Of a stretch of 64,000 bases of DNA, positions 7,358 to 16,428 are shown one piece after another. Both the position numbers and the translations under genes were made by a program. Position 1 is the first letter of the stretch, and each line of letters opens with the position of its first letter. The stretch spans positions 107,501-171,500 of the forward strand of contig DXEG01000060.1 of assembly GCA_019115125.1 (NCBI GenBank), written 5' to 3'. Below the pieces are notes generated by a model, which was not told the origin of the DNA, did no database searches, and saw nothing but the letters and a program-made list of their open reading frames with translations. This DNA comes from Candidatus Blautia faecipullorum (GTDB lineage: Bacteria > Bacillota > Clostridia > Lachnospirales > Lachnospiraceae).

Positions 7358-8841
7358 TATGCCTTTCTCCTTTTCAGCCATACGCCAAAACCAACTACCA
7401 GAAACGCTCCCGGAATCAGTCCAAGCACGCAGATCTTCCAGAAGCTTACATCGTAAGCCGTCAGTGTCAGATAAGAAACCTCCAGGCTCTTAGACGGTAT
7501 AGAGATCGCAGAAGCTTCGTCAGTGCTGCACATCCAGTTCAGAGATTCTGTGATCATCTGCTCGTTTCCGCCGGATACCATCTGGTTGATCTGACTGTCC
7601 ATGAGATTTGCCGTGGAATAATAAATAATCTGTGTTGTTTTGTCGTCGTCTACCTGCTCCGTGATGCTCACTCCGAGATCAAAGGGCCCTTCAATATCCT
7701 CATCCGTTTTTTCCAGAGTGTCGGTATTTACATTCACCTTTGAGTAAGCGCTGTCCGATGTAGTCAGAAGACTCTCGATGGTAAGAGTATCTCTCACATT
7801 CTCAAGCTGACGGATTCCCTGGGCGTAGGGCGCGAGTACATAATAGCCCTGGGAGGCAAAATCAGAAACAGGCTCCGCGCTGTTTACGGTTGGAACCAGA
7901 TAATAAGGCATCTGCATAGCGTAATGCTGCATATCACCCTCAAGAACGATTCCTTCTACTCTTTCTACGCCGTAGTTTTCCAGCACGGCGTCAAAATTGT
8001 CCATGGATTCCTCCGTATAATCAGAGAATATCATAGCCTTTCCGCCGTTCTCCAGATATTCGATAATGGCGTCTCTCTCATCCTCTGAAATATCCGTAGA
8101 AGGAGAATTGATCATCAGGCAGTCCGCATCCTCGGGAACGCTTTCTTCCGTAAGAAGATTGAGGGATTTGATCTCAATATTCGCCTTCTCAATATCCTCC
8201 TGAAGAGTGGAATCCAGCTCTTTTTCTCCATGCCCGTCCAGAGTATAAAGCACCGGAAGGTTCTCGGAAGCAACATAGGAAATGGCGCTTGTGATCTGTC
8301 CCTCCCCGTCGAATCCGCTGGTGGTGTAGCTGTAGGTATTATAGTCAACAGAGCTTTCATAAATATTATTATAGTCCACCACCTTGCTTCTGTCCCCGCA
8401 GACTACGATCAGACTGTTGGAGGACACCTCGTCGCTGGTATACTCAGAAGTGAATTTCGGGTTTACAACAGGATCCTTTGTCTCTACTTTGATATGGTCG
8501 GACTCATCCTCGTATTTTTCCAGCAGCTTCGAAACCACCTCGTCCTCTGAGCCGCTTTGGGCGATCTGATAGATCGTGACGTCCTTATCCAGCCCGCTGA
8601 GAAAATCCTTCGTCTGCTCCCCGATGCTGAAAAGCTTCTGGTCGCTGACGTCAACTTCCGTATATTTCGTCGGCAGCGTGCCCACGATCATATTGATCAC
8701 GATCACGATAACTACGAAAACAACGCTGATCGCCACACTGTAGGAACCGTTTTTCAGAGCCTTCTTGTTAATTCCTCTCTTCTCGCGTTTCTTTTCTTTT
8801 TTTGCTGATTTTATGTTCTTAAATTTCCCGGTCAATTTCAT
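7357..8841 (-). CDS. GldG-like ABC transporter auxiliary protein
   Basis: A 494-residue protein with a basic N-terminus, a membrane helix at residues 35-55 (VAISVVFVVIVIVINMIVG), a large extracytoplasmic domain and a C-terminal helix followed by KRRKA. The sequence DVSDQKLFSIGEQTKDFL is typical of the GldG / uncharacterised ABC-type transport domain, and the central region has a Rossmann-like pattern (DCLMINSPSTDISEDERDAI, GGKAMIFSDY). In Bacteroidetes GldG works with GldF and GldA in gliding motility; in Firmicutes this combination is common and its substrate is unknown. Placed 12 bp downstream of the permease gene and overlapping the DUF4340 gene by one base. Confidence 0.87.
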   Translation of the reverse strand: MKLTGKFKNIKSAKKEKKREKRGINKKALKNGSYSVAISVVFVVIVIVINMIVGTLPTKYTEVDVSDQKLFSIGEQTKDFLSGLDKDVTIYQIAQSGSEDEVVSKLLEKYEDESDHIKVETKDPVVNPKFTSEYTSDEVSSNSLIVVCGDRSKVVDYNNIYESSVDYNTYSYTTSGFDGEGQITSAISYVASENLPVLYTLDGHGEKELDSTLQEDIEKANIEIKSLNLLTEESVPEDADCLMINSPSTDISEDERDAIIEYLENGGKAMIFSDYTEESMDNFDAVLENYGVERVEGIVLEGDMQHYAMQMPYYLVPTVNSAEPVSDFASQGYYVLAPYAQGIRQLENVRDTLTIESLLTTSDSAYSKVNVNTDTLEKTDEDIEGPFDLGVSITEQVDDDKTTQIIYYSTANLMDSQINQMVSGGNEQMITESLNWMCSTDEASAISIPSKSLEVSYLTLTAYDVSFWKICVLGLIPGAFLVVGFGVWLKRRKA

Positions 8842-8853
8842 TTTCCCAACCTC

Positions 8854-9717
8854 CTAATTCCAGCGTCTCTTTACAATAGACTGAATGGTCAGGAAGACGC
8901 ACACAGCTATTACAGAAATAAAATACAAAATTCCGTTTATATCAAAAATTCCGTTGGCAAAGTTGTCAAAATGACCGCTGATATTAAATACCTGAAGAAC
9001 CTTCTGGATTCCGCCTGCGAAAAATTCTGAGTTCACCAGGTAGAAAACTGCCAGAACCGCTTCTCCCGCCACGCAGACAACGGCGGAAATCAGGAAATTC
9101 TTGATCATCGTATATATGATGATCGACGCCGCCAGTATCAGAAGCCCGAAGGTAATGCAGGTAGACAGCGCTCCCTCGGAAAAGAAGGAGGAAATACCGT
9201 TCATCATATAAAAGGCGAATAACAGGACAAAGGTCAGCACCGCCGCGATCACCTGGCTCTCTGTAAGAGATGAAATAAACACGCCGATCGCCAGATTGGC
9301 GCATCCCAGAAGAAAGAATCCAAGGATGGCGGTGTAAGCCATTCCCAGAGAGACCGTTCCGAATTTCGTCATCAGAAGCGGATACAGGCAGATGATCGCC
9401 ATAGGAATCGCAAAAACAGTTACCAGCGCCAGATATTTGCCCATTACGATTTTTTCCACAGAAACAGGCGACGTAAGAAGAAGCTGGTCTGTTTTCTGTT
9501 TTCTTTCCTCAGCAAGTACTCTCATGGTAAGGATCGGTACGCTGATCAGGAACACAAAGGTCAGAGCGCTTAACGTATATTCAAATTTAGGATAAGCGGC
9601 GCTTAGCTGGTATGCGGAAAAATAAATTCCTGTCAGCAGCAGTATAAAAAAGATAAAAATGTATCCGATCATGGATGTCAGATAGCTTCTCAATTCTCGT
9701 TTATAAACGGCTGTCAT
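8854..9717 (-). CDS. ABC-2 type (GldF-like) transporter permease
   Basis: A 287-residue integral membrane protein with six predicted helices, beginning with YKRELRSYLTSMIGYIFI, the usual opening of GldF-type permeases, and continuing with PILTMRVLAEERKQKTDQLLLTSPVSV, the amphipathic coupling segment of ABC-2 permeases. It forms the membrane channel for the ATPase encoded immediately upstream. The two genes overlap by four bases (ATGA at 9714-9717), so they are translationally coupled. Confidence 0.9.
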   Translation of the reverse strand: MTAVYKRELRSYLTSMIGYIFIFFILLLTGIYFSAYQLSAAYPKFEYTLSALTFVFLISVPILTMRVLAEERKQKTDQLLLTSPVSVEKIVMGKYLALVTVFAIPMAIICLYPLLMTKFGTVSLGMAYTAILGFFLLGCANLAIGVFISSLTESQVIAAVLTFVLLFAFYMMNGISSFFSEGALSTCITFGLLILAASIIIYTMIKNFLISAVVCVAGEAVLAVFYLVNSEFFAGGIQKVLQVFNISGHFDNFANGIFDINGILYFISVIAVCVFLTIQSIVKRRWN

Positions 9718-10781
9718 TGTTCTCCCCCCTCTTTCTGAAATGCGGTATCTGTATCCTGTTCTTCCGCGGGAGCTTCATTCCTTTTTTCTTCTCCAGCAGT
9801 TTCCTTCTCCCCGTCTTTTCCTTCAAAGGAAGCCTTATTCTCTTCGTTCTCATCTCCTGTCAGCTCAAGGAATATCTCTTCCAGAGATACCTTCCTGGAC
9901 TGCATTTCCAGAATCGGGAAACGGTTCTCCGCCATTTTATAGAATACATTCTCCCGGATATCTACATTCTCTTCTGTGGAGAGCTTCACGCTCCATCCCT
10001 CCTGATTCTTCGCGCTGTCCACGGCAATATCATTTACGCCGGGAATTTCAGCGAGAATCTGACGGATCCGCGCCTTCTCGCCCTTTACAATAAGAGAAAG
10101 GTTATTGGAGCCTGCCGCCAGCTTTCCAAGATTTTCCGGCGTGTCGCTGGCAACCAGCCTGCCGTGGGAAATGATCAGTACATAATCACAGACTGCGCTT
10201 ACCTCGGAAAGTATATGAGAGCTTAAAATCACCGTATGCTTTTTTTTGAGGTTTTTTATCAGGTCTCTGATCTCTATGATCTGTTTCGGGTCAAGCCCTA
10301 CCGTAGGCTCATCCAGAATGATCACATCCGGATATCCCAGAATGGCCTGAGCCAGTCCCACTCTCTGACGATAGCCTTTCGACAGATTTTTTATCAGACG
10401 GTTTTTCATATCTGTAATTTTCACAGTATCCATGACCTCTTCGATCATTTCGTTTCTTTTGTTTTTGGGAATTTTCTTCAGATCTGCCGCGAATTTCATA
10501 TATTCCAGAACAGTCATATCGAAATAAAGAGGGGGCTGTTCCGGAAGATAACCGATACATTTTTTCGCTTTTTCCGGCTCTTCAAGAATATCATGTCCAT
10601 CTATGGATACGGTTCCCTCTGTGGAAGCGATATAGCCGGTAATAATATTCATGGTCGTAGACTTTCCCGCGCCGTTGGGGCCCAGGAAACCATAGATTTT
10701 TCCTTTCTCTATTTTAAAGGAAAGGTGGTCAACTGCCGTATGATCTCCATAACGCTTGACCAGATTGTTTACTTCAATCAC
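9714..10781 (-). CDS. ABC transporter ATP-binding protein (GldA-like)
   Basis: A classic ABC ATPase: Walker A GPNGAGKST, Q-loop region YLPEQPPLYFDMTV, signature LSKGYRQRVGLAQA, Walker B VIILDEP and the switch histidine in VILSSHILSEV. After the 220-residue ATPase core there is a C-terminal domain and then an acidic/basic tail (residues about 310-355) rich in Glu and Lys. I choose the GTG start at 10781 because GGAGGAG lies 6 bp upstream; an open frame extends 56 codons further but has no homology or ribosome binding site. First gene of the operon. Confidence 0.9.
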   Translation of the reverse strand: MIEVNNLVKRYGDHTAVDHLSFKIEKGKIYGFLGPNGAGKSTTMNIITGYIASTEGTVSIDGHDILEEPEKAKKCIGYLPEQPPLYFDMTVLEYMKFAADLKKIPKNKRNEMIEEVMDTVKITDMKNRLIKNLSKGYRQRVGLAQAILGYPDVIILDEPTVGLDPKQIIEIRDLIKNLKKKHTVILSSHILSEVSAVCDYVLIISHGRLVASDTPENLGKLAAGSNNLSLIVKGEKARIRQILAEIPGVNDIAVDSAKNQEGWSVKLSTEENVDIRENVFYKMAENRFPILEMQSRKVSLEEIFLELTGDENEENKASFEGKDGEKETAGEEKRNEAPAEEQDTDTAFQKEGGEQ

Positions 10782-10806
10782 AAAATTCTCCTCCTTTTCT
10801 ATAGCA

Positions 10807-10884
10807 GAAGATGTTTCCGGGAGAAACAGAGATAGGGGGTACCCGGAAACATCTTCCTTTTGAGCGGATATTTTGTATCCGCTC
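10807..10884 (-). promoter_or_regulatory. structured leader region of the ABC operon
   Basis: Two inverted repeats lie between rsmG and the ATPase gene. One is a perfect 15-bp pair, GAAGATGTTTCCGGG 10807-10821 with its complement 10842-10856; the other is a perfect 9-bp stem, GAGCGGATA 10862-10870 with TATCCGCTC 10876-10884. The first lies about 26 bp upstream of the GTG start, immediately before the ribosome binding site. The second may act as rsmG terminator. Further up (10905-10945) TCACAA-type hexamers repeat three times on the minus strand, a possible regulator site. Confidence 0.55.
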
Positions 10885-10998
10885 TTTGAATATTCTATGA
10901 AAAAGTTGTGATAAAAATAGGATAAATTTGTGATGATTTTGTGAAACACTGCATAAAAAATCTGACATATGGTGATTTGTAACAGTTCTACCCCCTCT

Positions 10999-11718
10999 TT
11001 ACAGGGGCTCCTTCAGGGGAGTTCCCGCTTTTCTGGGATATCGGGAAGGGCAGGACCCTGTTTTTTCGATCACTACGAGAGAACGCTGGATCTCAGAGCC
11101 CGGCAGGGAGAAATACAGGATGTCCTTTATTTTCCCGCCCAGTATTTTCACCGCCTTTTCCGCCTGTTTTACCTCCTCCTGCACAGTGCCTGATTTGTAG
11201 GAAATAAAGCAGCCTCCCTTTTTTACATAGGGCAGGCAGTACTCGGACAATGTGGCAAGATTGGATACCGCCCTTGACACGCATAGATCGAAGGATTCTC
11301 TGTACTCCTTATTTTTTGCGTATTCCTCCGCTCTCCCATGGACTGCGGCAATATTGCTGAAATCCAAAAGCCGGAAGGTTTCCTCCAGGAAATTCACCCT
11401 CTTTTTCAGCGAATCCAAAAGGCAGGCGTTCAGATGCGGAAAAGCGATCTTCAGAGGAATTCCGGGAAATCCCGCCCCTGTTCCCACATCTATGACACGG
11501 CTGACTTTGGACATATCCGCCGCCTTTACACAGGCGAGGCTGTCCAGAAAATGCTTCACCAGAACCTCCTGAAACTCCGTGATCCCGGTTAAATTCATAA
11601 CTTTATTCTTTTCTATGAGAAATTCATAAAAATCTGTAAACTGTTTTTTCTGAGTATCGTCCAGCTCGATTCCCAACTGGCCGCACCCCTGTTCCAGTAT
11701 ACTTAAATCATATTCCAT
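10999..11718 (-). CDS. rsmG: 16S rRNA (guanine-527-N7)-methyltransferase RsmG
   Basis: RsmG (GidB) methylates G527 of 16S rRNA using S-adenosylmethionine. The 239-residue sequence has the typical N-terminus (QKKQFTDFYEFLIEKNKVMNLTGI), the SAM-binding motif DVGTGAGFPGIPLKIAFP, and CVSRAVSNLATLSEY. It is the last gene of the rpmH-to-rsmG operon, starting 48 bp after mnmG, as in many Firmicutes. In many relatives parA/parB follow; here they do not. Confidence 0.95.
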   Translation of the reverse strand: MEYDLSILEQGCGQLGIELDDTQKKQFTDFYEFLIEKNKVMNLTGITEFQEVLVKHFLDSLACVKAADMSKVSRVIDVGTGAGFPGIPLKIAFPHLNACLLDSLKKRVNFLEETFRLLDFSNIAAVHGRAEEYAKNKEYRESFDLCVSRAVSNLATLSEYCLPYVKKGGCFISYKSGTVQEEVKQAEKAVKILGGKIKDILYFSLPGSEIQRSLVVIEKTGSCPSRYPRKAGTPLKEPL

Positions 11719-11766
11719 TCTTCCCTATTTCCTCCATGTATGATACTATTCCTGACTCTGTTTCCT

Positions 11767-13692
11767 TTACTGTTCACAGGATTTTGTTTCATCCCTCCCG
11801 GAACCGTGTTTCTTCCCATACTGCTCAAGATAGACCAGCAGGACGGAAATATCCGCCGGAGACACGCCGGAGATTCTTGACGCCTGCCCGATGGATACCG
11901 GACGGAAGGCTTCCAGCTTCTGTCTGGCCTCAATGCGCAGACTTCCAACCTGTTCATAATCAAGCGCCTCAGGGATCTTCTTTGCCTCAAGCTTTTTGAA
12001 CTGCTCCACCTGCTTCATCTGCCTCTTAATGTAGCCTTCATATTTCAGATGAATCTCCACCTGCTGCTTTACATCCCAGGGAAGCTCCGGACGGCCCGCG
12101 TCCACAGGAGCCAAGTCCTCATAAGTTAGCTCAGGCCTGCGGATCAGCTCGGCCACAGTGGTTCCTGATTTCAAAGGAGTGCTTCCCTTTTCTTCCAGAA
12201 GCTTCTGCACCTGCGGCGTTCCTCCCACAGAGGCATGTTCTGTTCTTTTTATTTCATCTTCAATAGCTTTTTCTTTTTTCAGGATTCCCTGGTAGGTTTC
12301 CTCATCGATCAGTCCAGCCTCATATCCTTTCTTCCTGAGACGGAGATCCGCGTTGTCCTGCCTCAGCAGGAGACGATATTCCGCACGGCTTGTCATCATC
12401 CGGTAAGGCTCGTGGTTTTCCTTTGTCACAAGATCGTCTATGAGAACGCCGATATATGCCTCTGAACGGTCCAGGATCATCATTTCCCGGCCCTTCAGCT
12501 TCATGGCGGCGTTGATCCCCGCGATCAAGCCCTGAGCGGCCGCTTCCTCGTAGCCGGAGCTGCCGTTAAACTGTCCGGCGCTGAACAGACCTTTTATTTT
12601 TTTGAATTCCAGCGTAGGATAAAGCTGCCTCGGATTGATACAGTCATACTCGATGGCGTACGCGTTTTTTACGATCTTCGCGTTTTCCAGTCCCGGAACG
12701 GAATGGTACATGGCGTCCTGGACATCCTCCGGCAGAGAGCTGGACATCCCTCCGATATACATTTCATTTGTATAAAGGCCCTCCGGCTCGATAAATACCT
12801 GATGACGGCTTTTGTCCGCGAAGCGCACCACCTTATCCTCGATAGAAGGGCAGTATCTGGGCCCTGTTCCCTCGATCACGCCGGAATAGAGAGGCGAGCG
12901 GTCAAGATTATTCCTGATGATCTCGTGGGTCTTTTCGTTGGTATAAGTCAGCCAGCAGGATTTCTGTTCAATCTGCACATCCTCCGGATCCGTGGAAAAG
13001 GAAAACGGAACGACTCTCTCATCTCCGAACTGTTCCTCCATCTTAGAATAATCAATGGTATTTCCCGCGATTCTCGCGGGAGTACCTGTCTTAAATCGAA
13101 AAATCTCAATTCCAAGCTCTTTCAGGGAGTCCGTAAGATAATTCGCCGCCTTCAGGCCGTTGGGACCTGTGGCGTTGCTCACATCCCCATAGATACAGCG
13201 GGCCTTGAGATAGGTTCCCGTACAGAGGATCACCGCACCGCACCAGTAAACAGCCCCGGAATACAGCTCCACTCCTTTGATCTCTCCATTTTCCGCAAGC
13301 AGTCTTGTCACTTCTCCCTCCCGGATCGTCAGTCTCTCCTGATTCTCCAGGGTTTTTCTCATCTCCGTACTGTAGGCCTGCTTGTCCGCCTGAGCCCTCA
13401 GAGAATGAACGGCAGGACCCTTGGATTTATTCAGCATCTTTGACTGAATAAAGGTTTTATCTATATTTTTCCCCATTTCTCCTCCCAGGGCATCCAGCTC
13501 TCTTACCAGATGTCCCTTGGAGCTTCCCCCTATATTAGGATTACAGGGCATCAGAGCGATGCTGTCCACGCTGACCGTAAACATCACCGTCTCCAGACCA
13601 AGCCGCGCGGCGGCCAGAGCCGCCTCACAGCCTGCGTGGCCGGCTCCTACCACCACCACGTCGCAGCTTTTTTCCAGCCTCTTCTTATCCAT
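11767..13692 (-). CDS. mnmG: tRNA uridine 5-carboxymethylaminomethyl modification enzyme MnmG
   Basis: The FAD-binding partner of MnmE in making cmnm5-uridine at the wobble position of certain tRNAs. The dinucleotide-binding motif [20 protein letters not shown] is at the N-terminus; further signatures are [24 protein letters not shown] and the C-terminal [11 protein letters not shown]. The length, about 641 residues, is normal. The start is ATG 13692 (AGGAGG 9 bp upstream) rather than the TTG six bases earlier, which is too close to that site. Confidence 0.96.
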   Translation of the reverse strand: MDKKRLEKSCDVVVVGAGHAGCEAALAAARLGLETVMFTVSVDSIALMPCNPNIGGSSKGHLVRELDALGGEMGKNIDKTFIQSKMLNKSKGPAVHSLRAQADKQAYSTEMRKTLENQERLTIREGEVTRLLAENGEIKGVELYSGAVYWCGAVILCTGTYLKARCIYGDVSNATGPNGLKAANYLTDSLKELGIEIFRFKTGTPARIAGNTIDYSKMEEQFGDERVVPFSFSTDPEDVQIEQKSCWLTYTNEKTHEIIRNNLDRSPLYSGVIEGTGPRYCPSIEDKVVRFADKSRHQVFIEPEGLYTNEMYIGGMSSSLPEDVQDAMYHSVPGLENAKIVKNAYAIEYDCINPRQLYPTLEFKKIKGLFSAGQFNGSSGYEEAAAQGLIAGINAAMKLKGREMMILDRSEAYIGVLIDDLVTKENHEPYRMMTSRAEYRLLLRQDNADLRLRKKGYEAGLIDEETYQGILKKEKAIEDEIKRTEHASVGGTPQVQKLLEEKGSTPLKSGTTVAELIRRPELTYEDLAPVDAGRPELPWDVKQQVEIHLKYEGYIKRQMKQVEQFKKLEAKKIPEALDYEQVGSLRIEARQKLEAFRPVSIGQASRISGVSPADISVLLVYLEQYGKKHGSGRDETKSCEQ

Positions 13693-13774
13693 TGCCAATT
13701 ACCTCCTGAACCCGCTTTCCTTTTTTATCCATTAAAACATATCCGCGGCGATATATCCACATCACAGCTCTTAT

Positions 13775-13822
13775 GTTAAGGAGCTTATCCACTACTGTTC
13801 ACAGTTTTCCACATAAATGCAG
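13775..13822. other. DnaA-box-like sites between mnmE and mnmG
   Basis: TTATCCACT (13786-13794) and a TTTTCCACA sequence (about 13807-13815) match the DnaA consensus TTATNCACA with one mismatch each. They lie about 5 kb from the main cluster, so they may be auxiliary binding sites or chance matches. Confidence 0.3.
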
Positions 13823-13833
13823 CTTTGTTACTC

Positions 13834-15207
13834 TTACTTCCCTACACAAAACCTTGAAAAAATTTCATTTACAAGATCCTCTCCCACAGATTCTCCGATA
13901 ATCTTTCCAAGACTTTCATAGGCGTTCATAAGATCTATGGAAAAGAAATCCTCGCTCATTCCGGCATGAATACTGTTCTTCACCATATCCAGGCTTTCAA
14001 GGGCTTCCTCAAGGGCCGCTTTATGTCTTGCGTTCGTGATATAAACCTCATTATCAAAGGAAATCTCTCCCTGGAAAAACATATCCCTGATAGTATGCTC
14101 CAGTTCCTCAATTCCCGTTTCCTCCACTACAGATACAGGAATAACGGGGCTGCCTGTTTTTTCCTTTAATTCCGCTATATCCGCCACAGCTTCCAGATCT
14201 GTTTTATTGTAGATCACGATACTCTTTCTTCCGGAAAGCAGCTCCATGATCTCTCCGTCGTTTTCATCCAGCGGAGTGGAGGAATCCACCACATAAAGAA
14301 GCAGATCCGCCCCCTCCGCCATTTTTTTCGCCTTTCCTACTCCGATTTTTTCCACGACATCTTCCGTCTCTCTGATTCCCGCCGTATCAATGATGCGGAG
14401 GCTGATCCCGTGAAGAGAGATGTATTCTTCCAGAGTATCTCTCGTAGTTCCCGCAATATCGGTTACGATAGCTCTGTCCTCTCCCACCAGGAAATTCAGA
14501 AGAGAGGATTTGCCCGCGTTGGGCTTTCCAAGAATTACTGTTTTGATTCCTTCCTGGATCATTCTTCCATCATCAGCGGATTTCAGAAGCTTTTCTGTTT
14601 TTTCGTACTCCTCTTCCACTACTTTATCCAATTCCTCCGGATATCCCTCCAGACTGATATGCTCCGGGTCATCCAGGGCGGATTCTATATAAGCGATATG
14701 ATAGATCAAAACGCTTCTGATCTCCTTTACCGCCCTCAGAACAGATCCCTTTAGCTGTTCCACAGAGCTTTTCAGGGCGGCGGAGCTTTTCGCCTGAATC
14801 ACATCCATCACCGCCTCCGCCTGAGAAAGATCAAGTCTTCCGCTCAGGAAGGCTCTCTTTGTAAATTCTCCCGGCTCAGCGATCCGCGCTCCGTTTTTTA
14901 GAACTGTCTCCAGTACCCTTTTCATAGCGTACACTCCGCCGTGACAGTCGATCTCTACTGTATCCTCTCCGGTGTAGGTTCCCGGAGCCTTCATTACCAT
15001 CACCAGAACCTCGTCCACGATCTCGTCTCCATTATAGATATAGCCATAATGAATGGTGTGGCTTTTCACTTCTTTTATTTTCTTTTTTCCATTCTTCGAT
15101 CGGTAAATACTGGAAATGATATCCATAGCCTCCGGACCGCTCATACGAACAATTCCGATTCCGGACGCGCTCATAGCCGTAGAAATCGCGGCAATCGTTG
15201 TTCCCAT
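13834..15207 (-). CDS. mnmE: tRNA modification GTPase MnmE
   Basis: MnmE (TrmE) pairs with MnmG to modify wobble uridine. The N-terminal formyl-THF-binding domain begins TIAAISTAMSASGIGIVRMSG; the inserted G domain shows GKPNAGKSSLLN (G1), DIAGTTRDT (G2), DTAGIRET (G3) and NKTD (G4). The protein ends FCVGK, carrying the conserved catalytic cysteine. 457 residues, full length. It lies upstream of mnmG in the same operon. Confidence 0.97.
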   Translation of the reverse strand: MGTTIAAISTAMSASGIGIVRMSGPEAMDIISSIYRSKNGKKKIKEVKSHTIHYGYIYNGDEIVDEVLVMVMKAPGTYTGEDTVEIDCHGGVYAMKRVLETVLKNGARIAEPGEFTKRAFLSGRLDLSQAEAVMDVIQAKSSAALKSSVEQLKGSVLRAVKEIRSVLIYHIAYIESALDDPEHISLEGYPEELDKVVEEEYEKTEKLLKSADDGRMIQEGIKTVILGKPNAGKSSLLNFLVGEDRAIVTDIAGTTRDTLEEYISLHGISLRIIDTAGIRETEDVVEKIGVGKAKKMAEGADLLLYVVDSSTPLDENDGEIMELLSGRKSIVIYNKTDLEAVADIAELKEKTGSPVIPVSVVEETGIEELEHTIRDMFFQGEISFDNEVYITNARHKAALEEALESLDMVKNSIHAGMSEDFFSIDLMNAYESLGKIIGESVGEDLVNEIFSRFCVGK

Positions 15208-15317
15208 AACTACTCCTCAATCCTATATAATGCAGCAAGGTATTTCCTGATCAGGATGTCAAAAAATACCAGGCGAATTTTCTGTGCTTCGTGCTCTCAC
15301 AATTCTGCCTGTGATAC

Positions 15318-15426
15318 AAAAAATGTTATTCCGGTAAAAGCACACGCCAACCACGCGTTATTCACGCTTTCACCTAGAATAACATTTTTATGTCTCTTCC
15401 GGTACCCTGTGTACAGGATACCGGAA
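15318..15426 (-). other. inverted repeats between jag and mnmE
   Basis: The 230-bp gap between jag and mnmE holds two hairpins. A compact one at 15397-15426 pairs TTCCGGTA with TACCGGAA around CCTGT/ACAGG. A larger one has arms AAAATGTTATTC (about 15320-15331) and GAATAACATTTT (15377-15388) with T-runs on both outer sides. On the minus strand the second reads as a terminator after jag, which would limit read-through into mnmE. Confidence 0.55.
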
Positions 15427-15438
15427 AACCTGTTCTGT

Positions 15439-16407
15439 TTAATATTTCTTTAATTTTACAACCACATGACGATAAGGTTCTTCACCCTCGCTGATGGTTT
15501 CCACAAATTTGTTTCCCTGCAGAGAGGAATGAATGATCCTTCTCTCATAAGGATTCATAGGCTCAAGAACTACCGGTTTTCTTGTTTTCTTTACCTTATA
15601 GGCGATTCCCCTGGCAAGATTCTCAAGAGTCTCTTTTCTACGTCTTCTGTAATCCTCTGTATCCAGCTTTACGCGGATATAGGAAGCTTTTCCTTTATTA
15701 ACGACGAGGCTTGTCAGATACTGCAGAGAATCCAGAGTCTGTCCTCTTTTTCCGATGAGGATTCCCATATCGTCGCCCTCAAAATTTACCTCCAGACAGC
15801 CGTCCTTTGTATTATATTTTGAGGTGATCTCCACTTCCCCAAGCTCCATGGAACCAAAAACGTCTCTCAGAAATACAAATGCTCTGTTTTCAATATCCTT
15901 GATCTCTTCCGGATCTGTGACAATTTCAATTTCCCTTGAGGGCTTTGCCTGTTTTTCCTTTACCGGTCTTTCTTTGAATTCCTTCGGTGCTTTTTCTTTG
16001 GCCGGCTTTTCTCTCACCGGCTTCGGCTGCCTCTCCTTAGATGCTTTCGTATCCTTTGCTTCTTTCTGCGCTTTTGCGTTTTCCTGCTTCTCCTGCTTTG
16101 GAGCAGCTTTGGAATTCTGTTTCTGAGAAGCTTTCTGGGCAGGTTTCGGCGCCTCTTTCTTCTTTTCTTCTTTAAAGGATTCAATTTTTACCGAGTCAAC
16201 AATCTTCTCAATTTCTTCATCCTCGGATGCTTCCTTCAGTTTGCGAACCTTAATGATCGCCGGTTTGCTTCCAAATCCAAAAAAACCGGAGCTTCCCTCT
16301 GTAATCACCTGAATATCCAACTGATCGCTGGAAACACCTAACTCAATACATGCTTTTGTAATCGCTTCATTCTTCGTTTTTGCCGAAAACTGAATATACT
16401 CATCCAT
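15439..16407 (-). CDS. khpB: RNA-binding protein KhpB (Jag)
   Basis: KhpB/Jag binds RNA together with KhpA and influences cell elongation and division. Domains: Jag_N (residues 1-50, IQFSAKTKNEAITKACIELG), a long Lys/Glu/Pro/Ala-rich linker (about 70-165), a KH domain with MGILIGKRGQTLDSLQYL, and a C-terminal R3H domain (RRRRKETLENLARGIAYKVK ... PMNPYERRIIHSSLQ). 322 residues; the linker accounts for the extra length over smaller homologues. It lies 21 bp after yidC. Confidence 0.95.
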   Translation of the reverse strand: MDEYIQFSAKTKNEAITKACIELGVSSDQLDIQVITEGSSGFFGFGSKPAIIKVRKLKEASEDEEIEKIVDSVKIESFKEEKKKEAPKPAQKASQKQNSKAAPKQEKQENAKAQKEAKDTKASKERQPKPVREKPAKEKAPKEFKERPVKEKQAKPSREIEIVTDPEEIKDIENRAFVFLRDVFGSMELGEVEITSKYNTKDGCLEVNFEGDDMGILIGKRGQTLDSLQYLTSLVVNKGKASYIRVKLDTEDYRRRRKETLENLARGIAYKVKKTRKPVVLEPMNPYERRIIHSSLQGNKFVETISEGEEPYRHVVVKLKKY

Positions 16408-16428
16408 GGTGAACCCCTCCGTTCCTTC

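Noticed and set aside
9714-10949. 56-codon N-terminal extension of the ABC ATPase
   Set aside because: The extension has no homology, lies in the leader with inverted repeats, and the GTG at 10781 has an ideal ribosome binding site.
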